From the NCBI RefSeq assembly GCF_010015445.1, contig NC_053112.1, positions 895,812 through 959,811 on the forward strand: 64,000 bases of DNA, written 5' to 3'. Source of the DNA: Perca fluviatilis. Lineage: Eukaryota > Chordata > Actinopteri > Perciformes > Percidae. Positions 15,918-26,363 of the stretch are shown here, piece by piece. The notes under the pieces were generated by a model, which saw nothing but the letters and a program-made list of their open reading frames with translations, searched no databases and was not told the DNA's origin. The stretch's first letter is position 1. Each line of letters opens with the position of its first letter. A program made the translations under genes and the position numbers.

Positions 15918-16772
15918 ATGGAAGATAGACAGACCATCATAACACTTAAAAATGTTGGTCTTTCCTACAGATAAATTGCAAAGAAAGTCAAGGTGTCAGT
16001 GAGTACAGTATTCTTCACCATCAAAAGGCACTTAGAAACTGGGGGAAACTCTGACAGGAAGAGGTCTGGCAGACCCAAAGCCACAACAGAATCAGAAGAC
16101 AAGTTACTGAGAGTCAACAGCTTCAAGCACAGCTTAATAGTGGTCGTAATAAGCAAGTCTCAGTTTCAACTGTAAAGAGAAGACTTCGAGCTGCAGGTTT
16201 GATAGGTCGAGTTGCAGCAAGAAAGCCATTGCTAAGACGTTAAGAAATAATAAGAAAAAGAGGCTTGCCTGGGCCAAGAAACATTGTCAATGGACTACTG
16301 AAGACTGGAAGAAGGTGTTATGGACTGATGAATCAAAATTTGAAATCTTCGGTTCATCACGCAGGATTTTTGTATGCCGTCGAGTAGGCGAAAGGATTGT
16401 TCCTCAGTGTGTGACATCAACTGTCAAACATGGAGGAGGAAGCATGATGATCTGGGGCTGTTTGCTGGATCCACGGTCGGTGATTTGTACAGAGTGAAAG
16501 GCACCCTGAACCAAAACGGCTACCACAGCATTTTGCAGCGCCATGCAGCACCCTCTGGTATGCGCCTAGTTGGTCAGGGGTTCATCCTACAGCAAGATAA
16601 TGACCCAAAACATAAGTCCAAACTATGCCAGAACTACGTTAGCAAAAAAGAACAAGATGGTAGGCTTAAAAACATGGAGTGGCCAGCACAGTCACCAGAC
16701 TTAAACCCCATTGAGATTTGGGAAGAACTTTCTGAAGAATATTTGATTTCCATTGTAGAAAGAATGCCATGA
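15918..16772 (+). pseudogene. Tc1 transposase, inactivated
   Basis: Starts at ATG 15918 and soon meets a TAA in the helix-turn-helix region. Family pieces in order are SVSTVFFTIKRHLETGG, RKRSGRPKATTESED, WTDESKFEIFGSSRR (first catalytic Asp), HGGGSMMIWGC, ILQQDNDPKHKSK (second Asp) and WPAQSPDLNPIE (Glu of the DDE triad). These lie in different frames, so several indels separate them. It cannot make a transposase. Confidence 0.9.
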
Positions 16773-17054
16773 GTGTGTTCAGCTGTTATATCTGCCAAAG
16801 GGGGCTACTTTGATGAGTCAAAAATGTAAAATACATTTTGGTTTATAAATTGATTCCATGATTTCGTTTTTAACTTAAATTGTTCATTTGTTCTATTCTT
16901 TCATTTCAGAGTACAATAAGACATTGAACTGCATGAATTTCAATAAAAACCTGGAAAAATTGGGGTGTTCTAAAACTTTTGACCAGTAGTGTATATATAT
17001 ATGTAAATACGTACGTAATACCTAAATGTGTATAACAAAATGTGTACAAACCAG

Positions 17055-17765
17055 GGGTTAAAATGGGTCGGAACAATCGGGAACCGAATCTGGCACCTTG
17101 GATTATTGCCAGTTTCATACATCGGTGTTTCCCGTTCGTTTAAAATAACGCCAAATATCCATGAACAAGGCAAGTGTCTGTGGTGAGTTCACACTGTAAT
17201 AAAAGCAGTCACATACTATCTGTCACTTAAACAGATGAAAATCATGTTGACGGTAGCCTACAGTTTACAAATAGGCTCGTTATCGACACGGTAACGTGCT
17301 GCAGGTCTGTTGTTTTTAGCTGAGGTAGAAAGAGAATATTCGGTTAAAACAGATCAATGATGCTGTTCTGCCCTTATTGTTCTCCGTGATCTCCATGAAG
17401 TATGTAGCTGCGGTGTGTTTTATGTGGACTGACTAAATCGGACTCAGTTTAATAGTTTGGCCTTTGCAATGATGTAACTTAGGATGCAATTTTGCCTTGT
17501 GTGCTCTGATTAATTTGGCATGCAGTTATCACACCAGTCATTATTTAGTTTTAATAAAAACTCAACTCCTGGCTGTTTTGGAAGAAGGAGACAACAAGAG
17601 TAACAGGCAAATGCGTAGATTTGCAGGGGACATGCCCATTCTAATGCCACTATTCCATCATATACACTTAGCTACACACACACGCACACACACGGCTCCA
17701 TAACGCCCGCAACGCCTACTTGTTTTTAAACAAATACAAAAAATTGTCTTTATAATTACATGTAT
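17055..17765. other. Insertion between Tc1 and the B-box exon of unit B
   Basis: In unit C the sequence AATGTGTACAAACCAGG runs straight into the B-box exon acceptor. In unit B about 700 bp separates the same two pieces. It holds no supported gene or clear repeat ends; CACACACGCACACAC near 17680 is a short microsatellite. An unidentified insertion in unit B, or a deletion in unit C, would explain it. Confidence 0.5.
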
Positions 17766-17790
17766 TTTTTTTCTCTCACACTGCACGTAG

Positions 17791-19157
17791 ACATGGCTGC
17801 CAAACCAGGAGAAGTTCCCTGTGACGTCTGCACTGGAACCAAACTGAAGGCCCTGAAGTCCTGCCTGGTGTGTCTGGTCTCCTACTGTGAGACTCACCTG
17901 GAGCCTCATCTGACAGCTTCACGTCTGAAAAGACATCAGCTGATCGACCCTGTGGAGAACCTGGAAGGCAGGATGTGTACGAAGCACGATAAACCTCTGG
18001 AGCTGTTCTGTAAGACCGACCAGACATGTGTCTGCATGCTCTGTACTGTTTTAGACCACAAGACCCATGATGTTATTCCTCTGAAAGAAGGATATGAAGG
18101 AAAGAAGGCAGAGCTGGGGAAGACAGGGGCTGAAATCCAGCAGATGATCCAGAAGAGACGACTGAAGATTCAGGAGGTCAAACATTCAGTCGACCTCAGT
18201 GAGGAAGATTCAGACAGAGAGATAGCAGAAGGTGTTCAGGTCTTCACTTCTCTGAAGGAGTCTGTTGAGAGAGGCCTGAATGAGCTCATCAACACGATCA
18301 AAAAGAAGCAGAAAACAACAGAAAAACAGGCTGAAGCTTTCATCAAAGAGCTGGAACAGGAACTCTCTGAGCTGATGAAGAGAAGCACTGAGGTGGAGCA
18401 GGTGTTACACTCTGAAGACCACCTCCATCTTCTCCAGAGTGTCCAGTCCCTAAACATCCAAAAACCTCCACCCACCAATGACTGGACAGAGGTCAGTGTC
18501 CATCCATCGTCATATGAAGGGACTGTGGTGAAAGCTGTGGTTCAGCTGGAGGAGACATTCAGTAAAGAGATGAAGAAGCTGCTTGAGTCTGAGCTGAAGA
18601 GGGTCCAGCAGTATGCAGTGGATGTGACTCTTGATCCTGATACAGCATTTCCTGGTCTCATCCTGTCTGATGATGGGAAACAAGTGAATCATGGTGATGT
18701 GAGGAAGAATCTCCCAGACAACCCAGAGAGATTTTCTCTTTATTGTATTGTTTTAGGAAAACAGAGTTTCTCTTCAGGCAGATTTTACTTTGAGGTTCAA
18801 GTTAAAGGAAAGACTAAATGGACTTTAGGAGTGGCCAGAGAGTCGAGCAACAATAAAGGAAACATCACACTGAACCCTCAGAAAGGTTACTGGACTATGT
18901 CGTTGAGAAATAGAAATGAGTACAAAGCTTCTGCTGATGTCCCTCTCTCTCTGAAGTCTCCTCCTCAGAAGGTGGGGGTGTTTGTGGATTATGAGGAGGG
19001 TCTGGTCTCCTTTTATGACGTAGATTCTGCAACTCTTATCTACTCCTTTACTGGCTGCTCCTTCACTGAGAAACTCTTCCCATACTTCCATACTGGTAAT
19101 AATAATGGTGGTAAAAACTCTGCCCCTCTGATCGTCTCTCCTGTCAGAGTAAACTAA
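17791..19157 (+). CDS. RING-less TRIM: B-box, coiled coil, B30.2 (pyrin-like when joined to the PYD exon)
   Basis: An intact frame of 454 codons from ATG 17793 to TAA. In order: B-box1-like zinc cluster at residues 10-39 (CDVC, CLVC, YCETHLEPH), B-box2 at 62-92 (CTKH, CKTDQTCVC, DHKTH), coiled coil at about 105-215, PRY at about 276-325 (DVTLDPDTAFP) and SPRY at about 326-450 (FYFEVQVKGKTKW, LGVARE, KVGVFVDYEEGLVSFYDV). B30.2 domains bind protein or other ligands; without a RING the protein should not act as a standard E3 ligase. MAA runs directly into KPGEVPC, so the whole RING segment is missing compared with unit D. The exon follows a TGCACGTAG acceptor with AC before the ATG, so a phase-1 upstream exon such as the PYD exon at 14338-14608 reads through in frame (about 545 residues in total). 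The upstream codons that are open to 17760 lie in the intron and were not used. Confidence 0.88.
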
Positions 19158-20530
19158 TCACTGATCTCATTACAGGTATTGATTTATGTACATATTCATA
19201 TGTACATAAACAAATGTACATATTCATATTTTTTACATCTTATTTTTTACAAAATCTGTTTCCTGTGGTGACTGATTTACACTTTTTTGATTTATTATCA
19301 TATGGTTAAATGTGTAGCAATTCTTTGCAAATTAAATCAAACTCAACATATTTGGTGTCTTTAGAAAACTGATTTCTCCTGGAAGTTTGAATAAATGTCT
19401 GTGTTTAACAGAGGTTTAAATAGATCTTGTCCACATAACGTGTGTCATGGTGAATCAAATTAATGTGTTGATTATGTGCAGCCACAGAAAACATATTGCT
19501 GAATATTTCATTGTGTCATGAAGCTTCATTTGAGAGTTAGGCCTATTACATCCCATAGTGTCTACAGAACACAGGATGTGTCGTTATACTGGGTATACAA
19601 ATTTAATGGATGTTTCTATCTTGTGTGAAAAGTGTTTTGGATAATTAATGGTCACTTTGGCCATTTTTTTATTTGTTTCATGAATTCTGTAAGATGGTTT
19701 ATGAGTCAAAGAAATCTGTAAATATGTGATTGTAGAATAAAAACTGTAAAATAAAGCAGTTGTTGAACACAAGGCCTGAGTAAGCAGTGACTTGAGCACC
19801 AAACACTGAACAGAAAAGCTGGTTTGCACATAAGTAAGTTGTATTTCTTTACAAATACATTGTGTTTCCTGTGACTGCTTCAAAATTAAAGCTTTGATGC
19901 GTTTCATCAGTTGGGTGCTTTTAATGTGTGTGAAGCAGTGGCAGTAGGACATGTTTCCAACAGCAGTGATTCAAAATTAAAAACTATATCCAAAACATCT
20001 GCAAGAAAAACTGGATGAGTGTTCTTATTTCAAGAATGAAACCAAAGACAAATATATTTTTCTTTTTTCTTCAGTTTAGGTTAGGTTAAAGGTGCAGACA
20101 TCCCTGTAAAGATTAAATTATATATCTAAGTGAGCATCCTGCTCACTTAGATATATAATTTAGCATTTTGCATTTAGCAAAAAAACAACTGCAACCAACA
20201 ATAGAAACTTGACTCGGCTACGGAGGAGCTTATATTAGGATTTAGGATCTAGAAAACAATGACTGCTGTTTTATTTGTTGGTCAAAGTGGTGCATGAAAA
20301 ACATCATGGTTTTGTATATAAGCCCTGTCAAGACACATTAAAATAGTTAATAAATTATATTGAAAAAACATGCTGGTGTTATTTTATGCAATTTAAACCA
20401 TACAAAAACCGCAGTGCAGCAGCAAGCGTCAATGTACATACTTCCTGGTGTTATGGCACAGATCGACCACTGGATGGTCCACAACACAAAGAGACAACCA
20501 GCATGGAGTCGCTGTGCTGTTAACCAAACA
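19158..20530 (+). other. 3' UTR and distal flank of TRIM unit B
   Basis: No gene. AATAAA occurs at 19736-19741 and 19750-19755 in a block conserved after units B, C and D (GTAGAATAAAAACTGTAAAA), so these are likely poly(A) signals. The distal module with GATCGACCACTGGATGG (20461) is a diverged copy of the one at 11130. Confidence 0.55.
20114..20162. repeat. Perfect hairpin, 23-bp arms and 3-base loop
   Basis: TAAATTATATATCTAAGTGA followed by GCA pairs perfectly with its complement after the loop TCC. No terminator role applies in a eukaryotic intergenic region. It may be a miniature foldback repeat. Confidence 0.85.
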
Positions 20531-20911
20531 CTGATACACCTTCATGATGCCTTGTTACAATTGTCGGGTAAATTGTTTGGGCTGCTAGTAGTGTAGAGTA
20601 TTCTTACTCTTCCACTTATCAAAGGATGTCTACACAGCTCAGCTGAGTAAAAATTCCTATTAATAAATGATTTAAAAATGAAAAAGAATACCTCAAGAAT
20701 AAACCACTGTAACGTCAAACTGTTTAGTAGTGTTACATAGTTATTTTGATAACTTGAACACTTGTTTCCATTTTGAACAACTAATTAACCTCCAATGATT
20801 GATTACTAGTTGATGAAAACATTGACCTCAGTGAATTATGAATTGACTCCTTTTATTTTTCTGTATACAATCTAAAAAGTTTGGCCACCTTGTCACCCCA
20901 AGTCAAAGTGT

Positions 20912-21590
20912 CCTTGAGCAAGACACTGAACCCCAAGTTGCTCCCCAAATGCTTTTAGCTGTAGGGTTGGGTACCGAAACCTGGTGTTAATATAGCACTG
21001 GTGCCTATAAACGACCCGTAACTACTGGACAGCATAGCAACGCAGATTTCGGTGCCTCATTTTGGTGCCACTGAAATGCTTGAGCTTCTCTCTGATGCTC
21101 AGAAACAGACGTTACAACAGAAGCATCGCTGCACGTTACACTAGTTAACACTATACATGACAGCAGGCAACATTAGCCTACCATTAGCTAGTAGCTGGAT
21201 TAAACACGGTAAACATGGGAAAGTGTGACTGTATTTCACCGTAGAGGATTACAACCGCGGGACGTAGCAGCCTGCAGCTGCCGTTGTCTGGAAAAATAAC
21301 AGACGGTGCTTTCACTTGAAACTCGCATCGCCAGCCTCGTGGTGCATTCAAAGTTATTATAAAATACCCTTTTACCATCTGGTGGTTGTTTTTTGTTGTT
21401 TAACAGCAATTTACTGGTGATATAAGTTATTGTTAAAAGTTATTGTTTTTATATTATTAATAAATCATGTCATTTTGACCATATGGCCTTAGCAGCAAAC
21501 AAGCCGTTCTTTAATTTTACTTTAAAAGTATCGATTCAGGCACCGGCACCGTTTTTAAAAGTGTGGCTTTAGCACTAGTATCAAAAAAAC
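20912..21590. repeat. Teleost repeat cluster, partial hAT-like MITE
   Basis: GTCCTTGAGCAAGACACTGA (20912) is a phrase common in fish SINE-like repeats. From 20963, AGGGTTGGGTACCGAAACC resembles one end of a fish hAT-family MITE. A GCACCGGCACCGTTTTTAAA piece near 21540 would be part of the other half, but a complete right terminus was not found. Confidence 0.4.
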
Positions 21591-21694
21591 AAAACAAACG
21601 ACTGTTAACTGTCCACTGCTCCTAATACTTAGGATGGCTTAAACTGCAGAAACTAATTTCACTATATACACTCTTTGTAGGTGAAGATTAACTC

Positions 21695-22258
21695 ATTTCC
21701 ACCAGATGTATAACGGCTGCGGATCGGCTCCGCTGCGTGTCTGCTGCGTGCTCCGCAGTCCGTCAATACCCACCAGGTCCAGATTTGTTGCGGAACGGCT
21801 GCGGCCATGATGACTGACAGCTGTAGTCACGAGGACCCACAAGTTCTCACGAATTCACGTAGAATAGAACCACAAAACCAACAACAGTTTGTTTCCATCC
21901 AGAGGTGTAGAGGGGAAACAGCTCTGTGCTGTGTTTTCAAGCTGTAGTGCAGAGAAATATGATGCGCTGTGAGCACGGTGTATTTTATTTTGAAAATTAA
22001 CCGGATATTTATTTTGTTTCTGTGCTCGACTTCCTGTCCCGCACTATCTGCCGTGTGTTGAATTGCTGCGGAGCTCTCCGGCGTCTGGCAAAAATTTAAG
22101 CTCTGCGTATCTGCTGCGGACCGCCGGAGCTGGGACGCAGTCGGAACGCAGCCGTTATGCAGCCAGTGGAAATACACACATTGACTTTAATGGAAACCTA
22201 ATGACTCCACCGCTGTTTCGGAGCCGTTCCGCAGCCATTACGCATCTGGTGGAAATCC
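21695..22258. mobile_element. MITE with ~37-bp terminal inverted repeats
   Basis: The left end ATTTCCACCAGATGTATAAC and next 17 bases match the complement of the right end (GGATTTCCACCAGATGCGTA...) with a few mismatches; both read GGCTGCGG-CGGCTCC inward. The length is about 565 bp with no transposase, so it is non-autonomous. Internal GC-rich CTGCGGA repeats recall fish hAT MITEs, but I did not establish the target duplication. Confidence 0.7.
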
Positions 22259-22554
22259 ACGGTAAGAATAAAGTTAGTTTGTTAATGGGTTCAGTTGTGG
22301 TGGCAACAAATTACCAGAATAACAAAACTCACAGCAACATGTAGTCCTGATAACACAGCACTCCATTATAGTAAGTGACGGAGTAACACTGGATGTACAG
22401 CATTCTAACGTCAGTTTACTTGGAGTCAAACTCTTTGTACATGTTGTTATGAGGTTAGACTGTTCCTCCCTCATTACATAATTAACCTGAAAACTCTCTG
22501 GGAGCTCTACAGGTGTGACTGGATCCTGCTCTCACGTCACATGACTTTTCTGGA

Positions 22555-22636
22555 TATAAAGGTGTTACGATGTTACGGATGTCAGTCAGATGAACACAGA
22601 CAGCAGCAGCATCTGTCAGAGTCTGCTGATGAAGGT
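22555..22636 (+). promoter_or_regulatory. Possible core promoter and short first exon upstream of unit C
   Basis: TATAAA at 22555 is followed about 80 bp later by GATGAAG/GTATGA, a reasonable donor. CACGTCACATGAC lies just upstream. It is not homologous to the 5' UTR exon of units B and D. It could serve unit C, which lacks that exon, or be coincidence. Confidence 0.3.
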
Positions 22637-22709
22637 ATGACGTCTCTTTGACCTCATCTGAATGTAACTTTAACAGTGGAGCAGCCTGACAGGTAACATT
22701 ACACACCTT

Positions 22710-23203
22710 TGATGAAAAAACTTATGATGATATTTTGGGGGCTACATAATATACTTTAATATGAGAGCAGTGATTAATTCTTTCAGCACTATTGTAAACT
22801 GTTTGTAGATCTGAAGTATCTCAGTAAGTATTCTATGATGTGTGACGTTTTGGCCAAAATGAGCCTTTTTATATTCAGTTGAGTCAGATTTAATCAGCAC
22901 CAGGAAACAAGTTAGATTTTAATCTCCGCTGACTTCACTGCTGAGATATGAGGGAGAGTCAGAACTTCTCCATCAGCCTGAATACTTTATTCACTGAAAC
23001 TTGATCAGCTGTTTCTGACTCTACAAAAGTACTCAGAGCCTTTAGGAGGCGGGGCCCGTGTTGTATTCCCTGGGTTTGATTTGGTGTGAAGGCAAAAAGT
23101 TGTTTTTAATTGGCAGGTGTGTCACAAACTTCAACCCATCAAAAGTGTAAATCTGTCTTGGTTTTGATTTGTGGACACACATCCTCAACAAAAACATAAA
23201 ATA

Positions 23204-23241
<38 letters not shown>

Positions 23242-23590
23242 AGCAAAGCAGCCTTTTAATCCTGAACTATAGACTGAATAAAAACACATCCAGAGGTTTC
23301 TGAAGGGACAAGTTGAAACCTGCAGTTTGTCTCTGTCAGTTTCTGGAGCAGGATAATCCTAATATCAGTCCTTCCAGAAAAATGCAGAGTTTTTTTGTGA
23401 TTGTTGAAGGCAAAAATCCTTGATTATGCGGCCCGTTTTCTTAAAAAGTCCAATGGAATATGTGGGATATTTATGCAATTTTATGCAATGAAATTGCGAG
23501 AACTTGCAAAAACTGCGGTTTGATGAAAAAGAGAAAAAACAGTGATTCCCCCAACACACTGCTATCGATGATGTTCACGTAGCGTAATTA
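22710..23590. other. Intergenic stretch before unit C
   Basis: No supported gene. An (ATT)n microsatellite occupies about 23208-23239. Confidence 0.6.
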
Positions 23591-23669
23591 CGTCACTTCA
23601 TAACATCACTTCATAACGTCACTTCATAACGTCACTTCATAACGTCACTTCATAACGTCACTTCATAAT
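23591..23669. repeat. 15-bp minisatellite, about five copies, each with ACGTCA
   Basis: The unit CGTCACTTCATAACG is repeated head to tail; one copy carries ACATCA. ACGTCA is a CRE half-site, so the array brings several half-sites at 15-bp spacing. Confidence 0.85.
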
Positions 23670-24178
23670 GTTCCCATGGCAACAGGGGAAAATGGCTGCT
23701 CTTGTGTGAAGTAAACACAACATTTTTCAACTTTCTGCTAAAATATATGTGACTTTTTTTGCAACGAAAATGCGGGGATTATGAAATCATGCAATAAATA
23801 TAAATCTTAAGTCAAAAATCTGGCAACATGACAGCTGGTAAACGGAGGGTTGTCTCAGTCAAGATCAGATGCTCCTGCCATTGTGCCCTCAGGCCTCTCC
23901 AGCTAATGACTCTGTCTTTTCAATGTCTTTTCATTAGATAAGCTTAGTTCTCAAATCAAATTGAAACCTAATCAAGTAAGACTTCACCAGATAGACAATA
24001 GAAGATAGATACCTGTGGGGGGCAAACTTACGGGGGAGTGCTCCACTCATTCCAATCAGATGTGTTAAGTTTAAAGTTGTAGTTTCATGATGAGGTTATC
24101 TTTTTTATATTATAGTATTGTTTTGTTTCATGATGCTAGCAAGGCTAAAACAACAAGACAGCCTTTATTTGATTTTAT

Positions 24179-24311
24179 GTGATCTCTGAATATGTGATGG
24201 TGAAAACCTATCAACTTCAAGGAGCTCTGAAGGTGACCAAGAAGGTTTTAGAGATGATCAACAGGAAGGATCTGGTCCAGAGTCTGTCCGACACCAGCTC
24301 AGGACCACAAG
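24179..24311 (+). pseudogene. 5'-truncated PYD exon of unit C
   Basis: From about 24192 it is nearly identical to the second half of the unit B PYD exon (VMVKTYQLQGALKVTKKVLE, INRKDLVQSL, DTSSGP) and keeps the same donor, ACAAG/GTCAGT at 24311. The first about 50 codons, covering helices 1 to 3, are gone. An ATG at 24179 opens the same frame and ends in phase 1, so a short peptide leader is possible, but the death fold would be incomplete. The following intron sequence (24312-24960) also matches unit B. Confidence 0.85.
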
Positions 24312-24964
24312 GTCAGTCACCCTTTTTAATTTGTATTTTTAGGAAGAAAGAGTGGATGGACATGAGAAACGCAATACTTGTAAGGGAACAGATTGTTATT
24401 TGTGACCTGCTGATACAACTTGTACACTCGGCAGCAACACATTCTCCAGCTGTAAACGACGCCATGAACGATGCATCATTTTAGATTGTAAACAGATAAA
24501 AAACTATTTTATAGATAAAAAAACATTAACATTTATTTCAGTGTATTCTCTATTTGTTGTAACATTACTGTAGTGGAATTTCAAGCTCATGCTCTGTAAG
24601 TTGAGTTAGTGGTACCCAGGTCTCATTCAGATCAGTGGCCACTATAACCTCATAACCTTTCCAGGTGAACAAGTACTTCAGCTCTGTGTCTCTAACATAA
24701 CAGCTGTATGATAAGACTGCCAAGGTCACGGAGGAAGTCAACACATAACACATTCTGCCTGTCTGTTTTAGGCGCCTGTAATATCTTTCAGGTCTTTATA
24801 AGGTTCAGCTAAACCTAATGCCTCCAGCATGAGTTTAAATAAACCTTCAGGTAGACAGGAACTTCAGAATCTTGTGATGGCACCTACACTGTACTGTGTA
24901 ATCCTAAATTCTCCTCAACTGAGAATTCATTAAATGCTTCTGTGTAAGTAATCATTCATTAAAT

Positions 24965-26208
24965 TAGAGATGCACCGATTAAAACTTTCAAGGCCGATTC
25001 CGATTTCCAATTTTTCATTGAGTTTGACCAGCCGATACCGATTTTAGCCGATTCCGATTTCATTTTTTCCAACCACTTTACAGCACACACAAATATAATT
25101 TTTTTTCATCTTTTCTTTAATAGAAAATTTTACATTTTGAATAGAACATAGATTTTTTTTTAATAGATAATTGATCGCTATGAAATAGTCTAATATAAAT
25201 TACTCCTGGTGTCGGAAATTCACACACATCTAAAGTGCAATGTTATGGAAGAACCATTTCCTTCTTTTCACATCCAATAGCCAACTAGAAAATGTGATAT
25301 ATTTAGTAAACTAAACTTCTTTATGTATGAAAACAGGTAATGGCAATAACATAATATATAAATAACAACTACAAATAAAATAAATATAGCTTTGCAGTAT
25401 AACGATATTTCTCAAAACACACACACAGGCCTGTTTTAACGTCAACAGTAACGTAGTTCCTTTTTTAACAAGTTTGCTTTATGTGTCATTGTGCAAATAT
25501 GAACACTACTGTTGCTATCAACAGGCTTATCTGCTAACGTCAGCTACCGATGGTTACCTCGGAATAATCCAGCAAATAGACAGTACCCAAGTGAGCCATT
25601 ACGTGAAACAGATGATTTAACGTCACGACTCATTTTACACACAGTTTAACAACAAGACTAAACACTGAGGGAAGATTACTACGTTTTTAATGTTGGTTTT
25701 GAGCGCTATGCATCCACACTAACCTGGAAAGCATTTTAAACAGTAACGTTAATACAGTGTGTCGGAGGAATCCAGCGTCTCTTTTTTTTTTTTTAATACA
25801 GTGTCTCCTGCAGTGGGGTGTCAGAGGCAGAGGTACCGCAGTGTTCGCTAACGTTAGCTTCTTGTCTCATCTGGGGTCTGATAAACAGTAAATTCATCAA
25901 AGTCAACGCTATTTTCTGATAAACTGTTGCTGTCATATTTCATAGGACCCACGTGAGTGGGGTTTTCATGCTGACTGTTTGCCTGAGCCGTGTTTAATTA
26001 CGACTTTATGACATTTAATAAACAGCTGATTGAGTAGCTGTGCACCACTGCTTGTGCATGTGTGATGCTGATGTTGCACGAGTGCCCAAGTTGATTTGAC
26101 CGGCATAAAATCTGCATATGTCAGACTGACCGGCCGGTCTCCGGTCATGGCCGATGACGTGAAAATCTGCCAATTCCGGTCAAAAGCCGGTCAATCGGTG
26201 CATCTCTA
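24965..26208. mobile_element. Non-autonomous hAT element in the unit C intron
   Basis: Termini TAGAGATGCACCGATT and AATCGGTGCATCTCTA are perfect inverted repeats. CATTAAAT is duplicated on both sides (24957-24964 and 26209-26216), the 8-bp target duplication of hAT transposons. The 1244-bp body has no transposase frame. It contains GGCCGATTCCGATTTCC-type subterminal repeats known from fish hAT families. Confidence 0.92.
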
Positions 26209-26363
26209 CATTAAATGCTTCTGTGTAAGTAATCAAAGTCTTTCCGAACTTCCTTTACGAATGGGAAAGGAGTTGTGCTACTCCTGAATGTCTGTTATGT
26301 TTGTATACGTATAAATGTGTAAAAACTAAAATGTGTACAAACCAGGTCTCACACTGCCTGTAG

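Larger units (their letters stand above)
15072..16993 (+). mobile_element. Tc1-like transposon, degenerate, in the unit B intron
   Basis: Terminal inverted repeats begin TACACTACCGGTCAAAAGTT at 15072 and end at 16993 with the complement of TACACTACTGGTCAAAAGTT, with one mismatch in about 40 bases and TA at both ends. The length of about 1.9 kb exceeds the usual 1.6 kb because of a nested insertion near 15353-15735. It is inserted in the intron between the PYD and B-box exons of unit B and is absent from the matching place in unit C. Confidence 0.9.

Noticed and set aside
17760..17792. Upstream ATG giving an 11-residue longer TRIM protein
   Set aside because: It lies in the polypyrimidine tract and acceptor before the exon; the ATG at 17793 is the one shared with the other units.
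22063..22344. 93-codon plus-strand open frame
   Set aside because: Lies mostly inside the MITE with ~37-bp inverted ends; composition follows the GC-rich repeats.
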